From assembly GCF_033115175.1 (NCBI RefSeq), contig NC_084827.1, positions 145,569,701 through 145,633,700 of the forward strand: a stretch of DNA of 64,000 nt. The letters are read 5' to 3'. The translations under genes were made by a program, and so were the position numbers. Shown one piece after another: positions 11,005 to 21,958 of this stretch; position 1 is the stretch's first letter; every line of letters starts with the position of its first letter. The notes beneath the pieces were generated by a model. It saw only the letters and a list, made by a program, of their open reading frames with translations. It made no database searches and had not been told where the DNA came from. Source of the DNA: Lepus europaeus. Taxonomy: Eukaryota > Chordata > Mammalia > Lagomorpha > Leporidae.

Positions 11005-12062
11005 AATTTTAGTTGACTTATAATACCTACATATTGAGAGTGCATGGTGTGATATTTTAATGTATGTATGCAATGTGTCGTGTTCAGATCAGGGTAACTG
11101 GCAAACCCATCAACTCAAACATTTATCATGTCTTCATGTTGGGGACATCCAAAATCCTCCTCACTAGCTAGCTTGAAATATACAGTTCATTGTTATCCCT
11201 TCCAGCTCCTCTACTGTGCAGCACAGAACTCTTCCTGTGCAACGACATCCCTGTTCCTATTGGCCATCCTCTCTCCACTACCCCCAGACCCGACACCTCC
11301 TAGCCTCTGGTGACCACTATTCTACTCTTTACTTCTATGAGATCAACTTTTTTAGCATCTGCATATAAATGAGAACACATGGTGTTATTTTCTGAACTTG
11401 ATCTGTTTCACTAAACATAGTGTCTTCCATTGCTGCATATGACAGGATTTCATTCTTCCTTATGGCTAAATAATATCCTATCATGCATATATACCACATT
11501 TCCTTTCTCCGTTCATCCACTGACGGACACCTAAATTGACTCCATCTCTCATCTACCGTGAATCCTACTGCAGCAGACATGGGAGTGCAGGTATCACTTG
11601 GACATACTGACTTCCTTTCTTTTTTCTTTTATTTATTTTTGACAGGGAGAGTGGATAGTGAGAGAGAGAGACAGAGAGAAAGGTCTTCCTTTTTGCCGTT
11701 GGTTCACCCTCCAATGGCCGCTGCGGCCCACGCATCTCGCTGATACGAAGCCAGGAGCCAGGTGCTTATCCTGGTCTCCCATGGGGTGCAGGGCCCAAGG
11801 ACTTGGGCCATCCTCCACTGCCTTCCCAGGCCATAGCAGAGAGCTGGCCTGGAAGAGGGACAACCGGGATAGAATCCGGTGCCCCAACCGGGACTAGAAC
11901 CCGGTGTGCTGGTGCCGCACGGCGGAGGATTAGCCTGTTAAGCCACGGTGCCGGCCCATACTGACTTCCTTTCCTCTGGCCATACACCCACTAATGGAAT
12001 TGTTGGATCATGTGGCGGGTTCTATTTCTAGCTTTTCTGAGAACTCCTATACTATTTTCCAT
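11005..12062 (-). mobile_element. Ancient L1M 3' part, split by a CSINE
   Basis: Read on the minus strand, 11335-11580 still resembles the C-terminus of L1 ORF2 (KEMWYICMIGYYLAIRKNEI), followed by the 3' UTR with ATAAATGTTTGAGTTGATGG. The plus-strand half after the SINE resumes at CTCTGGCCATACACCCACTA. Broken by stops; not a functional gene. Confidence 0.8.
11620..11956 (-). mobile_element. Young-type CSINE, antisense, inside L1M
   Basis: TTTGACAGGGAGAGTGGA at the left and AAGCCACGGTGCCGGC at the right. The perfect 17-bp duplication CATACTGACTTCCTTTC lies at 11603-11619 and 11957-11973 and consists of L1M sequence. Confidence 0.95.
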
Positions 12063-12339
12063 TATTTTATTTTTTAAGAAATTGAATTTGTAACAGATAC
12101 CAGTAAAAATCTTGCATCCTTCCCTTATGTTCTAGCCAAAGAATCCTGCCCATTTGATGACTTTAGTTAAAAGACTACAAAATGCATAAGCACACAGTAA
12201 TGACCATCTCATAACTCTCTCCTTTTGTGAAAGGGCACATTAACACACCTTGCTTCCTCTGTACAGTTTTCCCGTGTGCTTTCACTAGCGGCAAATTTTT
12301 TCATTTTCTTTTTTCTAGGGTACTTACACTAACATTTAA

Positions 12340-12682
12340 TTTTTTTTTTTCTTTGCTCATTTAATTTGAAAGGAAGAGGCAGAGACAGAGACAGAGACAG
12401 AGATACTCGACAGACAGAGATAGCTCCCATCTGGTAGACTCCCCAAATGTCTACAACAGCTGGGGCTGAGCCAGGCCAAAGTCAGAAGCTAGAAACTCAA
12501 TCCAGGTCTCCCACATGGGTGACAGGAACTCAGTTCCCTCCACCATCACCTGCTGTCTCCCAGGGTAGACATTAGCAGGAAGTTGAAATTGGAAGCAAAG
12601 CCAGGACTCGAACCTAGGCACTCCAATATGGGATGCAGGCGTCCCAAGCAACATCTTAACCACTATGCCCAACACCAGCACC
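12340..12682 (-). mobile_element. Older CSINE, antisense
   Basis: TTTGCTCATTTAATTTGAAAGG at the left; right end CCCAACACCAGCACC. Contains the CACCATCACCTGCTGTCTCC block of the older subtype. Confidence 0.87.
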
Positions 12683-13094
12683 TGATGCTAAAATTTTACT
12701 GAGGCATAGAAAGTTTTTTTAAGTACCTAGGAATTTCTCTACTTCTGCTAAATAATACTCCCTTATATTGTAATTGAGCATAACAATGGTTCAGTAGAAG
12801 AGAAACACAAAATTAACCTTCTTTTTAAATATCTTCCATAACTAGTTTCCTAAAGACAGAAGATAATTACAATTACTACTACGTCTGAAAACCTGAAATT
12901 GTTAAGAAAACATGGCTACAAGAGTTTTACTATGATGAAATTAAGACATTCAGTGCCTTTACAAAGCATAACAAAGGAGGAACAAAACTTGCTACTAAGC
13001 AGCTTTATTTGAATACGCTTTCCTTTTCAGCAATCCACTACAGGTGTCACTACATCCTCCCACTTACCCGTCAACAAGAACAGTCAGCTGGGAG

Positions 13095-13403
13095 CAGACA
13101 TGTGGCCTCACTGCTGAGATGCCTGGGCCACACATCAGAGTGCCAGGGTCTGATCCTTGGCTCCAGCTCCTACCTCTACCTTCTCACTGACACATTCCCT
13201 AGGAGGCAATTGGCATGATTCAAGTAATTGGGTTCCTGCCATCTTCATGGGAGACCTGGATTGTGTTCCTGGCTCTGGGCTCTGGCCTCGGCCCAGTTCC
13301 AGCCACTGCTGGCATTTGGGGAGCAAACTAGAAAACAGGAAATGTTCTGTGTGTCCATCCACCTGTCAATCTGTCTCTCTCTCAAGTAAGTTTTTTTAAA
13401 AAG
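13095..13403 (+). mobile_element. Older CSINE next to ALS2 exon 2
   Basis: Diverged head, then CAGAGTGCCAGGGTCTGATC, CTAGGAGGCAATTGGC and GGGGAGCAAACTAGAAAACA, ending TCTCAAGTAAGTTTTTTTAA. It ends about 90 bases past the exon 2 donor side. Confidence 0.75.
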
Positions 13404-13493
13404 AAAGAAAATCAATCTGAAGAAAAGTTACATAGGTGTGGAGTAGTTGGTTGTGTTTTGCTAGCATAGAGTAGGAGGAAGAAATGGTTTTAC

Positions 13494-13571
13494 CTTTCTT
13501 TCTTTGAGTCCATCGGTCAGTGGGAGCGCTCCATCACCAAATCATTCCCTTTGCAAAAGATATCGCGAGGC
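13494..13571 (-). CDS. ALS2: ALS2 exon 2 with the start codon (coding 13494-13513)
   Basis: Acceptor TTTTGCCATTTAG before 13571 and donor GAAAG|GTAAAA after 13494. The first 58 bases are 5' UTR. The main ATG is at 13513-13511 and codes MDSKKE plus two bases of Ser, so the protein begins [18 protein letters not shown] after joining exon 3; human alsin begins [18 protein letters not shown] as I remember it. The start context is modest (C at -3, G at +4). Two tiny uORFs precede it in the same exon. The exon is the only place in the window that gives this N-terminus, which fixes the start. Confidence 0.93.
13517..13534 (-). promoter_or_regulatory. uORF 2 of ALS2, stop three bases before the main ATG
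   Basis: ATG GAG CGC TCC CAC TGA on the minus strand, followed by CCG and the main ATG. Its start codon has G at -3 and G at +4, better than the main start. It may dampen alsin translation or require leaky scanning; that role is inference. Confidence 0.65.
13534..13545 (-). promoter_or_regulatory. uORF 1 of ALS2, overlapping uORF 2
   Basis: ATG ATT TGG TGA on the minus strand. The last base of its TGA is the first base of the uORF 2 ATG (TGATG overlap). Confidence 0.65.
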
Positions 13572-15105
13572 CTAAATGGCAAAACACAAGGTTAGCACAA
13601 AGAGCAGTGAAAGAACACTTTGCTGTTTTATCCCTTCAATTAAAAAAAACATACATTCACTGGGCAGCAACATGTGTGGTGAAACTATTTAAACTATTCC
13701 ACATCTCTCCTGCCAAAGTCAAATATCAAGACCGAGCCTGCCCCCGGAGCTTATAAAAATGCCTACTGACTGTCAAATGCAGTATCAAAGGAAGAGAAGA
13801 CTACCAACAGTTCAGTGGTACTTTCCCAAGAACAGACTTTTTTGTTTTTTCATATATAGGAGGAAATTTGACCTGAAAAAAATCAATGTGTTAAAGTCCA
13901 AAAATCACATACACATTAAGGGTACCTTTTAAATGCTTCTGGAACACATGAAGACTTAAATACCAATTAACTGAGAAAGGTTTTTCTAAATTCTCTTCAG
14001 AAATGTATCCAATTCAAGTAGCTTTAATTTGCATTTTTCAGCACTGCACAAAACAATCACTTCATTGAAACAGAAAGCATTCCTTTTACTAGAACCAGTA
14101 GTATTTTCCCCAAATCAGCCTCAGTTCAAGACCAAAATGCCTCATAGTCCAAAAGGCTGTAAGATGTCTGAATTTTAAATTAGCTTTTTAAAATCCATCA
14201 TTTACTAGAAAAGAGCTGCACGAAAATTACTGTACTAATACCAAGACCCACCAGTTTAGAAAATCAGTGTTTGATAAAAATAAGAGCTAGAAAAACAAAT
14301 AAGCAAACAGAAGTGCTGAACAGAACTTAGAAACTCAGATTTTTTAAGGACACCAAAACTCAGGAAAGTAAAAGCAATGAGGTCTTATTTGTGTGACCCG
14401 TAAAAATGTTGTTTCCAAACCTGTGATCTTTCTGCAAAAGGACCTGGTGTGGGCACTGCTCTGGAAACAGCCCACTCTGGCAGAGGCACTACGGTCCATC
14501 TGCTACTCCAGGTTGCCCGGAAACTCTCACCATGTCCCATCTGCAGATCTGGACGAAAGCACTTCTACCTAGGGCTTATTTTAGATGGATTTTGCACTGT
14601 TCAAAGGGGGGTGAAGGGTACTATGAAAACAAAAGATATACATGAGTAAATGTAATAAATGTTACTAACTTTAATTAAGTGTTACTCTGCTTTGTATGTG
14701 AGAGTAATTCACTGCCGTGAAACACACAGTTCATGGTGCACCAAGGACTTGTGAAGCCAGGTCTCATCTGGGCTTATCTACCACAGATAAAGGAGGTACG
14801 GTGCCCTTGCCTGAATTTCAACACCCAGTGGAAGGGCACGATCACACCTCACTTCCCACATTGATTCCCGTGAACTGAACCTCTGTCCTACTCCCTCCCT
14901 GTCAACCAAGCACATCGAGAATCTTTGGGTACACAGGATAAAACCTGGGCTTTCACTTTCTCTTTCTTGTCCTATTTCTGAATACAGTTTCCTTAATGGC
15001 AAGTACCACATTACTCCCTGCTATTTTACCAATACCACTCTTTTTTTTAAACCCAAATGGAATTAAAACTCTACAAACTGGTTTGCAACTTTCTTTTCCT
15101 ACTTA
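13572..15105. other. ALS2 intron 1, unique sequence
   Basis: No coding exon, RNA gene or recognisable repeat. AT-rich with short A-runs. Confidence 0.5.
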
Positions 15106-15111
15106 CTTTAT

Positions 15112-15845
15112 ATGGTAGGCAAAATAATGGTCTCCCAAAGCCGTCCAGGTCCTAATGGCCAGACTTGTGAAGATGCTAGGCTGCATGGCACTAACCAGCT
15201 GACAGTAAGATAAGGAGATTAGCTGGGTATATTGAGGGGCCCAATACAACCACAAGGTTGTTTTTGTTTTTTAAAAAAGATTTATTTGAAAGTCAGAGTT
15301 ACAGAGAGAGAGGGACAGTGGGAGATCCTCCATTCACTGGTTTTCTTCCCAGATGGCTCTAATGGCCAGGAGCTTCATCCAAGTCTCTCACGCAGGTGGC
15401 TGGGGCCCAAGCACCTGGGCCATCCTCGGCTGCTTTTTCCGGGTTATCAGCAGAAGCTGGATTGAAGGTAGAGCAGCCAGGACTCGAACCAGTGTCCATT
15501 TGGGATGCTGGCATCACAGGCACAGCTTTACCCACTACACCACAGCACCAGCCCCACAAGAATTCTTAAAAGTGGTGGAAAAGGGAAGGAGAAAACTCAG
15601 AGATGGAGATGTGATGATGGCAACAGAGTCAAACAGACACTTAGGCATCTGACTTTGAAAATGGGAGAAGGTGCCATCTAAAGCTGGAAAAGATAAGGAA
15701 GGAGATTCGCTCCCAGGGCCTCTGGAAAAAAGCAGCCATACCTTGATGTTAGCAGAGACACACCTGTGTCAGACTTCAATTCTACAGTACTCTGAGGCAC
15801 AATACATGCTATTCCCTTTGTAGCGATCTGTTACAATAGCAAGGT
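15112..15845 (+). mobile_element. MLT1-like LTR, split by a CSINE
   Basis: GGTAGGCAAAATAATGGTCT, CCGTCCAGGTCCTAATGGCC, GGGCCCAATACAACCACAAG, then after the SINE GATGTGATGATGGCAACAGA, AAAGCTGGAAAAGATAAGGA and GATCTGTTACAATAGCAAGG. This order matches MaLR-type LTRs as I remember them. No genes inside. Confidence 0.6.
15271..15557 (-). mobile_element. CSINE, antisense, inside the LTR
   Basis: TTAAAAAAGATTTATTTGAAAG at the left, CACTACACCACAGCACCAGC at the right. Confidence 0.92.
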
Positions 15846-16310
15846 AATATGCTATTTTACAGATATCTCTCTCCATCAGTATTTATAGATCTCACCTTAC
15901 TTTAATTGTGTGTAATACATCTACTTCCTCCAGGAAAACCTGGCTGCCTCAAGCTCAAACAGGGCGCTGAGAAAAGAGAATGACAGCTAAGGAAGTATGA
16001 CTACAAGGGAATTACAGCTAAACGTGGGAAACGTACTTAGAAATTTCCACCCTGGCTTATACACAGGTGGCATTTATCAACTTCATTTAATGTGACTTTC
16101 TCTCCCAATTACATATGCATAAGAAAAAAGCCAAGGTTTGTATTTTTCTACTATTATTTTGATGTTCTCTCCTCATACCTGCCTTAACCATTCAAACAGT
16201 AAATTTATGTTCCTTCTTACATTACACTTCTTCTCTCGAGAATCTCTCCTTTACCCTACTTGCCTTTGGGGGCCAAGATCCCTGTACTCTGCTGCTTTGC
16301 TTCTGTTAAC
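15846..16310. other. ALS2 intron 1, unique sequence
   Basis: Nothing recognised. Confidence 0.45.
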
Positions 16311-16321
16311 AGTAACTTTCC

Positions 16322-16667
16322 GGGGCCGGTGCTGTGGCGTGGCGGGTAAAGCTGCCACCTGCGGTGCCAGCATCCCATATGGGCACCAGTTCAAGTCCCA
16401 GCTGCTCCACCTCCAATCCAGCTCTCTGCTATGCCTAGGAAAGCAGTACAAGATGGCCCAAGTCCTTAAGCCCCTGTACCCATGTGGGAGACCCAGAAGA
16501 AGCTCCTGGCTCCTGGCTTTGGATTGGCGCAGCACTGGCCTTTGTGGCCAACTGCAGAGTGAACCAGCAAATGGAAGACCTCTCTTTCTCTCTCTCTCTC
16601 TCGGCCTCTCCTTCTCTCTCTGTGTAACTCTGACTTTCAAATAAATAAATAAATCTTGAAAAAAAAT
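16322..16667 (+). mobile_element. CSINE with target-site duplication
   Basis: Head GGGGCCGGTGCTGTGGCGTG; tail AAATAAATAAATAAATC. AGTAACTTTCC occurs at 16311-16321 and again at 16668-16678. Confidence 0.95.
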
Positions 16668-16837
16668 AGTAACTTTCCTCCACAGGCCTGTATTATATTA
16701 ACTAGCTCTGATGAAGACACTGGTGGTGGGGGTGGGGGTGTAGAAACAGCACTTCCTTGGAGTCAGAAAACGTGGGGTCCTCTCTGGCCTTCATGGCCTC
16801 TCCACAGATTAATGGTATCTCTGTAAAAGCAAAAACT

Positions 16838-17147
16838 GGGGCCAGCACTGTGGCTTAGCAGGTAAAGCCGCTGCCTGCAGTGCCAGCATCCCATATGAGT
16901 GATGGTGTAAGCCCTAGCTGCTCCATTTCTGATCCAGCTCCCTACTAATGTGTCTGGAAAGCAGCAGAGGATGGCCGAAGTGCACCCACAAGGGAGACCT
17001 GGAAGAAATGCCTGGCTTCAGATGGGCCCAGCTCCAGCCATTGCAGAGCCATTTGGGGAGTGAACCAGTGGATGGAGTTCTCTCTCTCTCTCTGCCTCTC
17101 CCTCTCTATAACTCTGTCTTTCAAATAAATAAATCAATCTTTAAAGC
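16838..17147 (+). mobile_element. CSINE
   Basis: Head GGGGCCAGCACTGTGGCTTA; body shortened around ATGGCCGAAGTGCACCCACA; tail AAATAAATAAATCAATC. Confidence 0.92.
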
Positions 17148-17231
17148 ACAGCACTCTGTACTTCCAATTATTACTCCCTTCACAGTGAAGCGGAAAGTAA
17201 AGTTTCAGCAGGCCCTTTAAGACAACAGGCA

Positions 17232-17538
17232 AATCTTGTTCTTTTATGTATGTATTTAATTTGCGAGAGAGAGAGTACAGAAGCAAGTGTACTCCCATCT
17301 GCTAGTTCACTCCCTACACGTCCACAACAGGTCAGTAAGGGTGCTGACATCAGGAGCTAGGAACTCAATCCAGGTCTCCCACATGGGTGGCGAGAGCCCA
17401 ATCACTTGAGCCACGACTGCTGCTCCCAGGGTCTACATTAGCAGGAAGCTGGCATCAAAAGCTGGAGCCAGGAACTTGAACCCAGGCACACCCATGAGGG
17501 ACACATGTGTTTAACCGCTAGGCTAAACACTTGCCTGA
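17232..17538 (-). mobile_element. Older CSINE, antisense
   Basis: GTATGTATTTAATTTGCGAG at the left; right end GCTAGGCTAAACACTTGCC. Confidence 0.85.
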
Positions 17539-18149
17539 AACCTTAGCTCTTAGAGAACTGATGCTACATTTAGATTCCACTAGCTACACACTCTTATGCT
17601 AGCTTTTACAGGGAAATATGCAGTCTTGTACACACCAAGGATACCATCTTAACACCACGATCTGAAAGAGCTTTTGAAAAATCTAGCATAGATGTGTTAA
17701 TATTGCCAGAAAGAGCAACAAACCATTCTACAGGTCTACTATACCCTAACCGTGAATCCAAATCCAAAGAGTTCAGAAAACAAAGCTTTTCCATACCTCT
17801 TTTGGTGGGAAAATCTAATCTGACCTGAACTCATCTGACAGCAAAATCTAACCTGAACCAATGAGAGTGTAATTGTCCTTTTTATCCTTGTAGTGTGAAT
17901 ATTCACATATCTTGCTACAGAAACATTAATATGATTGTAGAGTGGTACCACTGATCACACAGGAAGTATTAGACAATATATGGTTTGTGCACCTTACTCT
18001 AAAGAGCAATAAAAAAGATAAATTCTAAAACACTCCTGTAAGTTTTCAAGTAAGAAACTATATTCTAAGACAATTATCATTTTTAGTAGAAATTCCCCAA
18101 CTTATAACAGTTTTATCCTTCATTTAATTTCTTTTATGTACTTTTATTT
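17539..18149. other. ALS2 intron 1, unique sequence
   Basis: Nothing recognised. Confidence 0.45.
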
Positions 18150-18465
18150 TTTAAAAAGGATTTCTTTATTTGAGAGGTAGAGTTATAGACAGAGTGAGGG
18201 AGAAACAGAGAAGTCTTCCACCTGCTGGGTCACTCCCCAAATGGCCCTAAAGGCTGGAGCTGGGCTGATCCGAAGCCAGGAGCCAGGAGCTTCTTCCAGG
18301 TCTCCCATGTGGGTGCAGGAGCCCAAGGACTTGGGCCATCTTCTACTGCTTTCCCAGGCCATAGCAGAGAGCTGGATGTGAAGAGGGGTAGCTGGGACTA
18401 GACCGCTGCATATATGGGATGCTGCAGGTGGAGGATTAACCTACTGCATCATGGCGCTGGCCCTA
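18150..18465 (-). mobile_element. CSINE, antisense
   Basis: TTTAAAAAGGATTTCTTTAT at the left, CTGCATCATGGCGCTGGCCC at the right. Confidence 0.9.
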
Positions 18466-18479
18466 GGCTCTTTCATTTC

Positions 18480-18785
18480 ATACAAGGCTGTTAATTTTGT
18501 GGAGAAGAAAAACATGAATAAGTGGAGAGAGGTTTTTGGGAGGGTAGAACAGCTAGAACTTGGTGATTGACACAGCTAGGGGATAAGAAAGAAGGAGGTG
18601 TCAAAAATGACTCCAGGCTCAGGTTTCATCATCCACATGTTGGTGGTTCTATTTACTGAAAGGTGGAAGAGTAAGAGAGACTCCTATAGTGAAAGATAAT
18701 TTTCTGATTTTTAAAAAAATGTTAAGTTCAAGATGCCTGTGAGAAATTCAAGAGGCCATATCAAGTGAGCATCTGAACATAGGAA
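18480..18785 (-). mobile_element. L2 fragment, antisense
   Basis: The plus strand reads AAAAATGACTCCAGGCTCAG, TTTACTGAAAGGTGGAAGAG and GTTAAGTTCAAGATGCCTGT. These are the reverse of the L2 reverse-transcriptase C-terminal region as I remember the consensus. Confidence 0.6.
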
Positions 18786-18793
18786 GGATGACC

Positions 18794-18807
18794 AAAAAAT
18801 TGTTGGA
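18794..18807. repeat. Left target-site duplication of the 18.8-kb L1
   Basis: AAAAAATTGTTGGA, repeated at 19537-19550. Confidence 0.88.
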
Positions 18808-19536
18808 CATGGGAAGTGGGATACACAGCAGACTCATAGAATGGCAGATGTCCTAAACAGCACTCTGGCCTCAGAATCAGCCCTTAAGGCATTCGGATCT
18901 GGCTGAAGAGCCCATGAGAGTATTTTAGGCATGGAAAGCCAAGACACTCTGGCCAAAAAAAAAAAAACAAAAACAAAAACCCAGACCTAAATGAAAGATC
19001 TCTGCAAGTGAGATCCCAGTGGAAAGAACAGGCCATCAAAGAAGGAGGTACCTTTCTCTGAAGGGAGGAGAGAACTTCCACTTTGACTATGACCTTGTCT
19101 AAATAAGATCAGAGTTGTCGAACTCAAAAGGCTTCCATAGCCTTGGCAACTCATGACAAGAGCCTAGGGTGATTACTGACGCCATAAACAAGAGTGTCAA
19201 TTTGCTAAGTCAACTACAGGAGTCACTGTGCACTTACTCCTCATGCAGGATCTCTATGCTTAATGTGTTGTACAATGTGAATTAATGCTATAACTAGTAC
19301 TCAAACAGTACTTTGCACTTTGTGTTTCTGTGTGGGTGCAAACTGTTGAAATCTTTACTTAATATATACTAAATTGATCTTCTGTATATAAAGATAATTG
19401 AAAATGAATCTTGATGTGAATGGAATGGGAGAGGTAGTGGGAGATGGGAGAGTTGCAGGTGGGAGGGAAGTTATGGGGGGGGGGGAGCCATTATAATCCA
19501 TAAACTGTACTTTATAAATTTATTAAATAAAAGTTA
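18808..19536 (+). mobile_element. Rabbit-type L1, 3'-end insertion with target sites
   Basis: About 730 bases of L1 3' UTR: GGCATTCGGATCTGGCTGAA, a central A-run at 18956-18967, GGAGGTACCTTTCTCTGAAG, then the same end as the 9.5-kb copy, TTTATTAAATAAAAGTT. The 14-bp duplication AAAAAATTGTTGGA flanks it. No ORF2 coding remains. Confidence 0.92.
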
Positions 19537-19550
19537 AAAAAATTGTTGGA
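19537..19550. repeat. Right target-site duplication of the 18.8-kb L1
   Basis: AAAAAATTGTTGGA. Confidence 0.88.
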
Positions 19551-19989
19551 AAACTAAAATTAAAAGATAATTTTATTTTGGTGAAAAAAGAATTTTTAAA
19601 CCATACATGGTTTTTCATAATACATTTTCTTATGATCTTTTTGAAGATCCTTTCTATGCATGGATTTCAAAAGGCTTCACACCAAAATTAACCTACGGTT
19701 TAATTCCATTTTCCACAAACTATCTGAAGTACCCTCAAATGAGTATGGATTTCAAAAGGTCTCAGCTACTGACATAAACTTGGGACGGCACATGGATACT
19801 ATCTGAAACCCAGGCAATGGAAACTGTCATTGCAGTGCGTGTCAAGAGGAAGAAAGGCACATGCTCCAGCTTTAAGAAGAAGCTTTGGAGGCTGGACAGG
19901 ATGAGGACCAAGCAAAGGTGGCTGAGGTGGGAAGTGGTCTGAAGTTAGGAGAAACAGAAGCATGATGTGGACACAGGAAAACTAGCAGA

Positions 19990-20332
19990 GGGGCTGGTGC
20001 TGTGGCAAAGTGGGCTAAGTCAAGCCACTGTTTACAGTGCTGGCATCCCGTATCAGAGCGACAATTTGAGTCCTAGCTGTTCCACTTCTGATCCAGCTCC
20101 CTGCTAATGCACCTGAGAAAGCAGAGGAATAAGGCCCCTGCCACCCACAGGAGAGGCACAGATGGAGTTCCTGCCTCCTGACTTTGGCCTGGCCCAGACC
20201 TGGCTTTTACAGCCATTTTGGGAATCAACAATGGGGGAAGAGCTAGCTCTCTCTCTCTCCCTTGCTCTCCGCCCCTCTATAATTCTGTCACTTTGCCTTT
20301 CAAATACATAAATAAATGAGCCTTTAAAAAAA
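19990..20332 (+). mobile_element. CSINE
   Basis: Head GGGGCTGGTGCTGTGGCAAA, tail TTTCAAATACATAAATAAAT. Confidence 0.9.
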
Positions 20333-21374
20333 GAAAACTCGCATAAAGTATCTCAAGGGGGAGATTAATTAGGAGCAGGCATCTGGATTTCCCAAGATGA
20401 AGACTAAAAACTGTCCACTGCATCTGCCAACACAGACATCACTGCTGAGCTTGGCCTTCACTGAGGGCTTGTTTGGGAGGTGAGGATGGAGAAATCTTAG
20501 GTGATTCTTTTGAAAACCATTTTCAAAATGGCAAACAAGAAAATGGAGCAGGAGCTGGAGGAGAGCATGAAGATCAAGGGTTTTGCTTCAGTTTGTTTGA
20601 GGCTGGAGAGAGGAGGAGTAGCTGAATGTGTCTGCCTGCCAATGGTTATGACCCCAGACCCAAGAGAGACCAAGGACAGAGGGCAGAACCAAGTCCTGGG
20701 CGAAGACGAAGAGGATGGCATCCAGAACACACGCCAAGGGATCCTGTCCTCACAGGAGGAGGGGTCTACATTTAAGACAGTAAGTACAGCTCTAGGCAGG
20801 GTTTCAGAGTTGATGATGGGAGGGTAAGAGTCCTACATGGTAGTATCATAGGTAAATATATATCTGATATAGCTAGGAATTCACAGTAATATGTTGTGTA
20901 TTCTAATATCACTACTGGCTATATCTATTCTGTTCATTTATCTTGCAGTATCAATATATTTTTGTAAGCTGCCTTAAATCCTTTTGGCACAAAGCAGGCT
21001 ACAAACAAAAATTTTAAATGTGGCACAGAAATGTGTTGGACTACACCATCCCAGATGCAAACAGAAAACTGAATCATACAGGATCCTATGTATTCATCTC
21101 TACAAAGCATTGTTTTCTGGATAAAGTACTTTTGCCTTCATTTAGTGAAAAGTAAATTTGTAAATCAAGAATTCAATAACTTTGAAACACTTACATTTCA
21201 ACTAAAACTGCCTGCTTTTTTTCATCCATGAATTTACAGGTCCTATGCTAGTCTAAAATTTCTATGGAAGCGAGGCAACAAATATCTCATTCTCTATTAT
21301 ATCCCAGCTGCTTAGCTTAGATATAGGTATATAGATAAGCTAGGCATATATAAATAAACAAGATCCTGTCCTCT
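20333..21374. other. ALS2 intron 1, mostly unassigned
   Basis: 20360-20830 is purine-rich on the plus strand and has a 108-codon frame (20501-20827) rich in Glu, Lys and Gly. It has no recognisable domain and may be decayed L2-like repeat. No splice-flanked exon is seen. Confidence 0.4.
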
Positions 21375-21470
21375 TTTTGAAGAATGTTTACATATTTATT
21401 TCATCCACATGAAAGGCAGAGAGAGACAGACAGAGATCTTCCATCTGCTGCACCAGAATGCCCACCCCAA
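21375..21470 (-). mobile_element. CSINE tail fragment, antisense
   Basis: Keeps AGATCTTCCATCTGCTG and the AGAGAGACAGACAGAG stretch only. Confidence 0.7.
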
Positions 21471-21644
21471 ATCCCTGTCCTTTTTAAGGCATTTCCATAC
21501 TAGTATGCTCTGTCTTTCTGACTAGAATAGTTGCTCTCTATAAAGCAGACAACATCCTCAAGACACAAGAAAACTAATTTCCATTAGCAAAGCTGAGCCC
21601 TTCTAGTCTTATTCTCCTGTCTCATTGGTTTAAAAAAGATATTT

Positions 21645-21958
21645 GGGGGTGGATGTTGGGTGCAGCATTAGGGACACCCGTCCCATATCAGAGAGCCTGG
21701 GTTTGAGGTATGGCTCTAATTCCAGCTTCTTGCTAGTACACACCCTGGGAGGCAACAGGTGATGGCTCAAGTACTTGAGTCCCTGCCCCCTGTGTGGGAG
21801 ATTCACATGGAGTTCAGGACTCCTGAACTTCAGCCTGGCCCAGTGGTGGCAGCATTTAGGCAATGAACCAGTAGATGGAAGGAATACCTTTGTGTGTGTG
21901 TGTGTGTATGTGTGCACACGCATGCATCTTTCAAATAAAAATATACAAATAAGTTTTA
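21645..21958 (+). mobile_element. Older CSINE
   Basis: GGGGTGGATGTTGGGTGCAG head, CCCTGGGAGGCAACAGGTGA block, ending in a (TG)n run at 21892-21912 and TTTCAAATAAAAATATAC. Confidence 0.85.

Larger units (their letters stand above)
18786..19745. mobile_element. Inverted-repeat DNA element (MITE-like), split by an L1
   Basis: With the L1 and one duplication removed, the left arm reads GGAAAACTAAAATTAAAAG then TTTTATTTTGGTG. The right arm reads CACCAAAATTAACC then TTTAATTCCATTTTCCACAA. These are reverse complements over roughly 35 bases. Copies also lie near 26.05-26.23 kb and 56.06-56.16 kb. I cannot name the family. Confidence 0.6.

Noticed and set aside
16138-16644. 168-codon plus-strand frame
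   Set aside because: Its C-terminal two thirds is CSINE sequence; the N-terminal third has no support.
20501-20827. 108-codon Glu/Lys-rich plus-strand frame
   Set aside because: No splice borders or family match; the composition follows a purine-rich, probably repeat-derived stretch.
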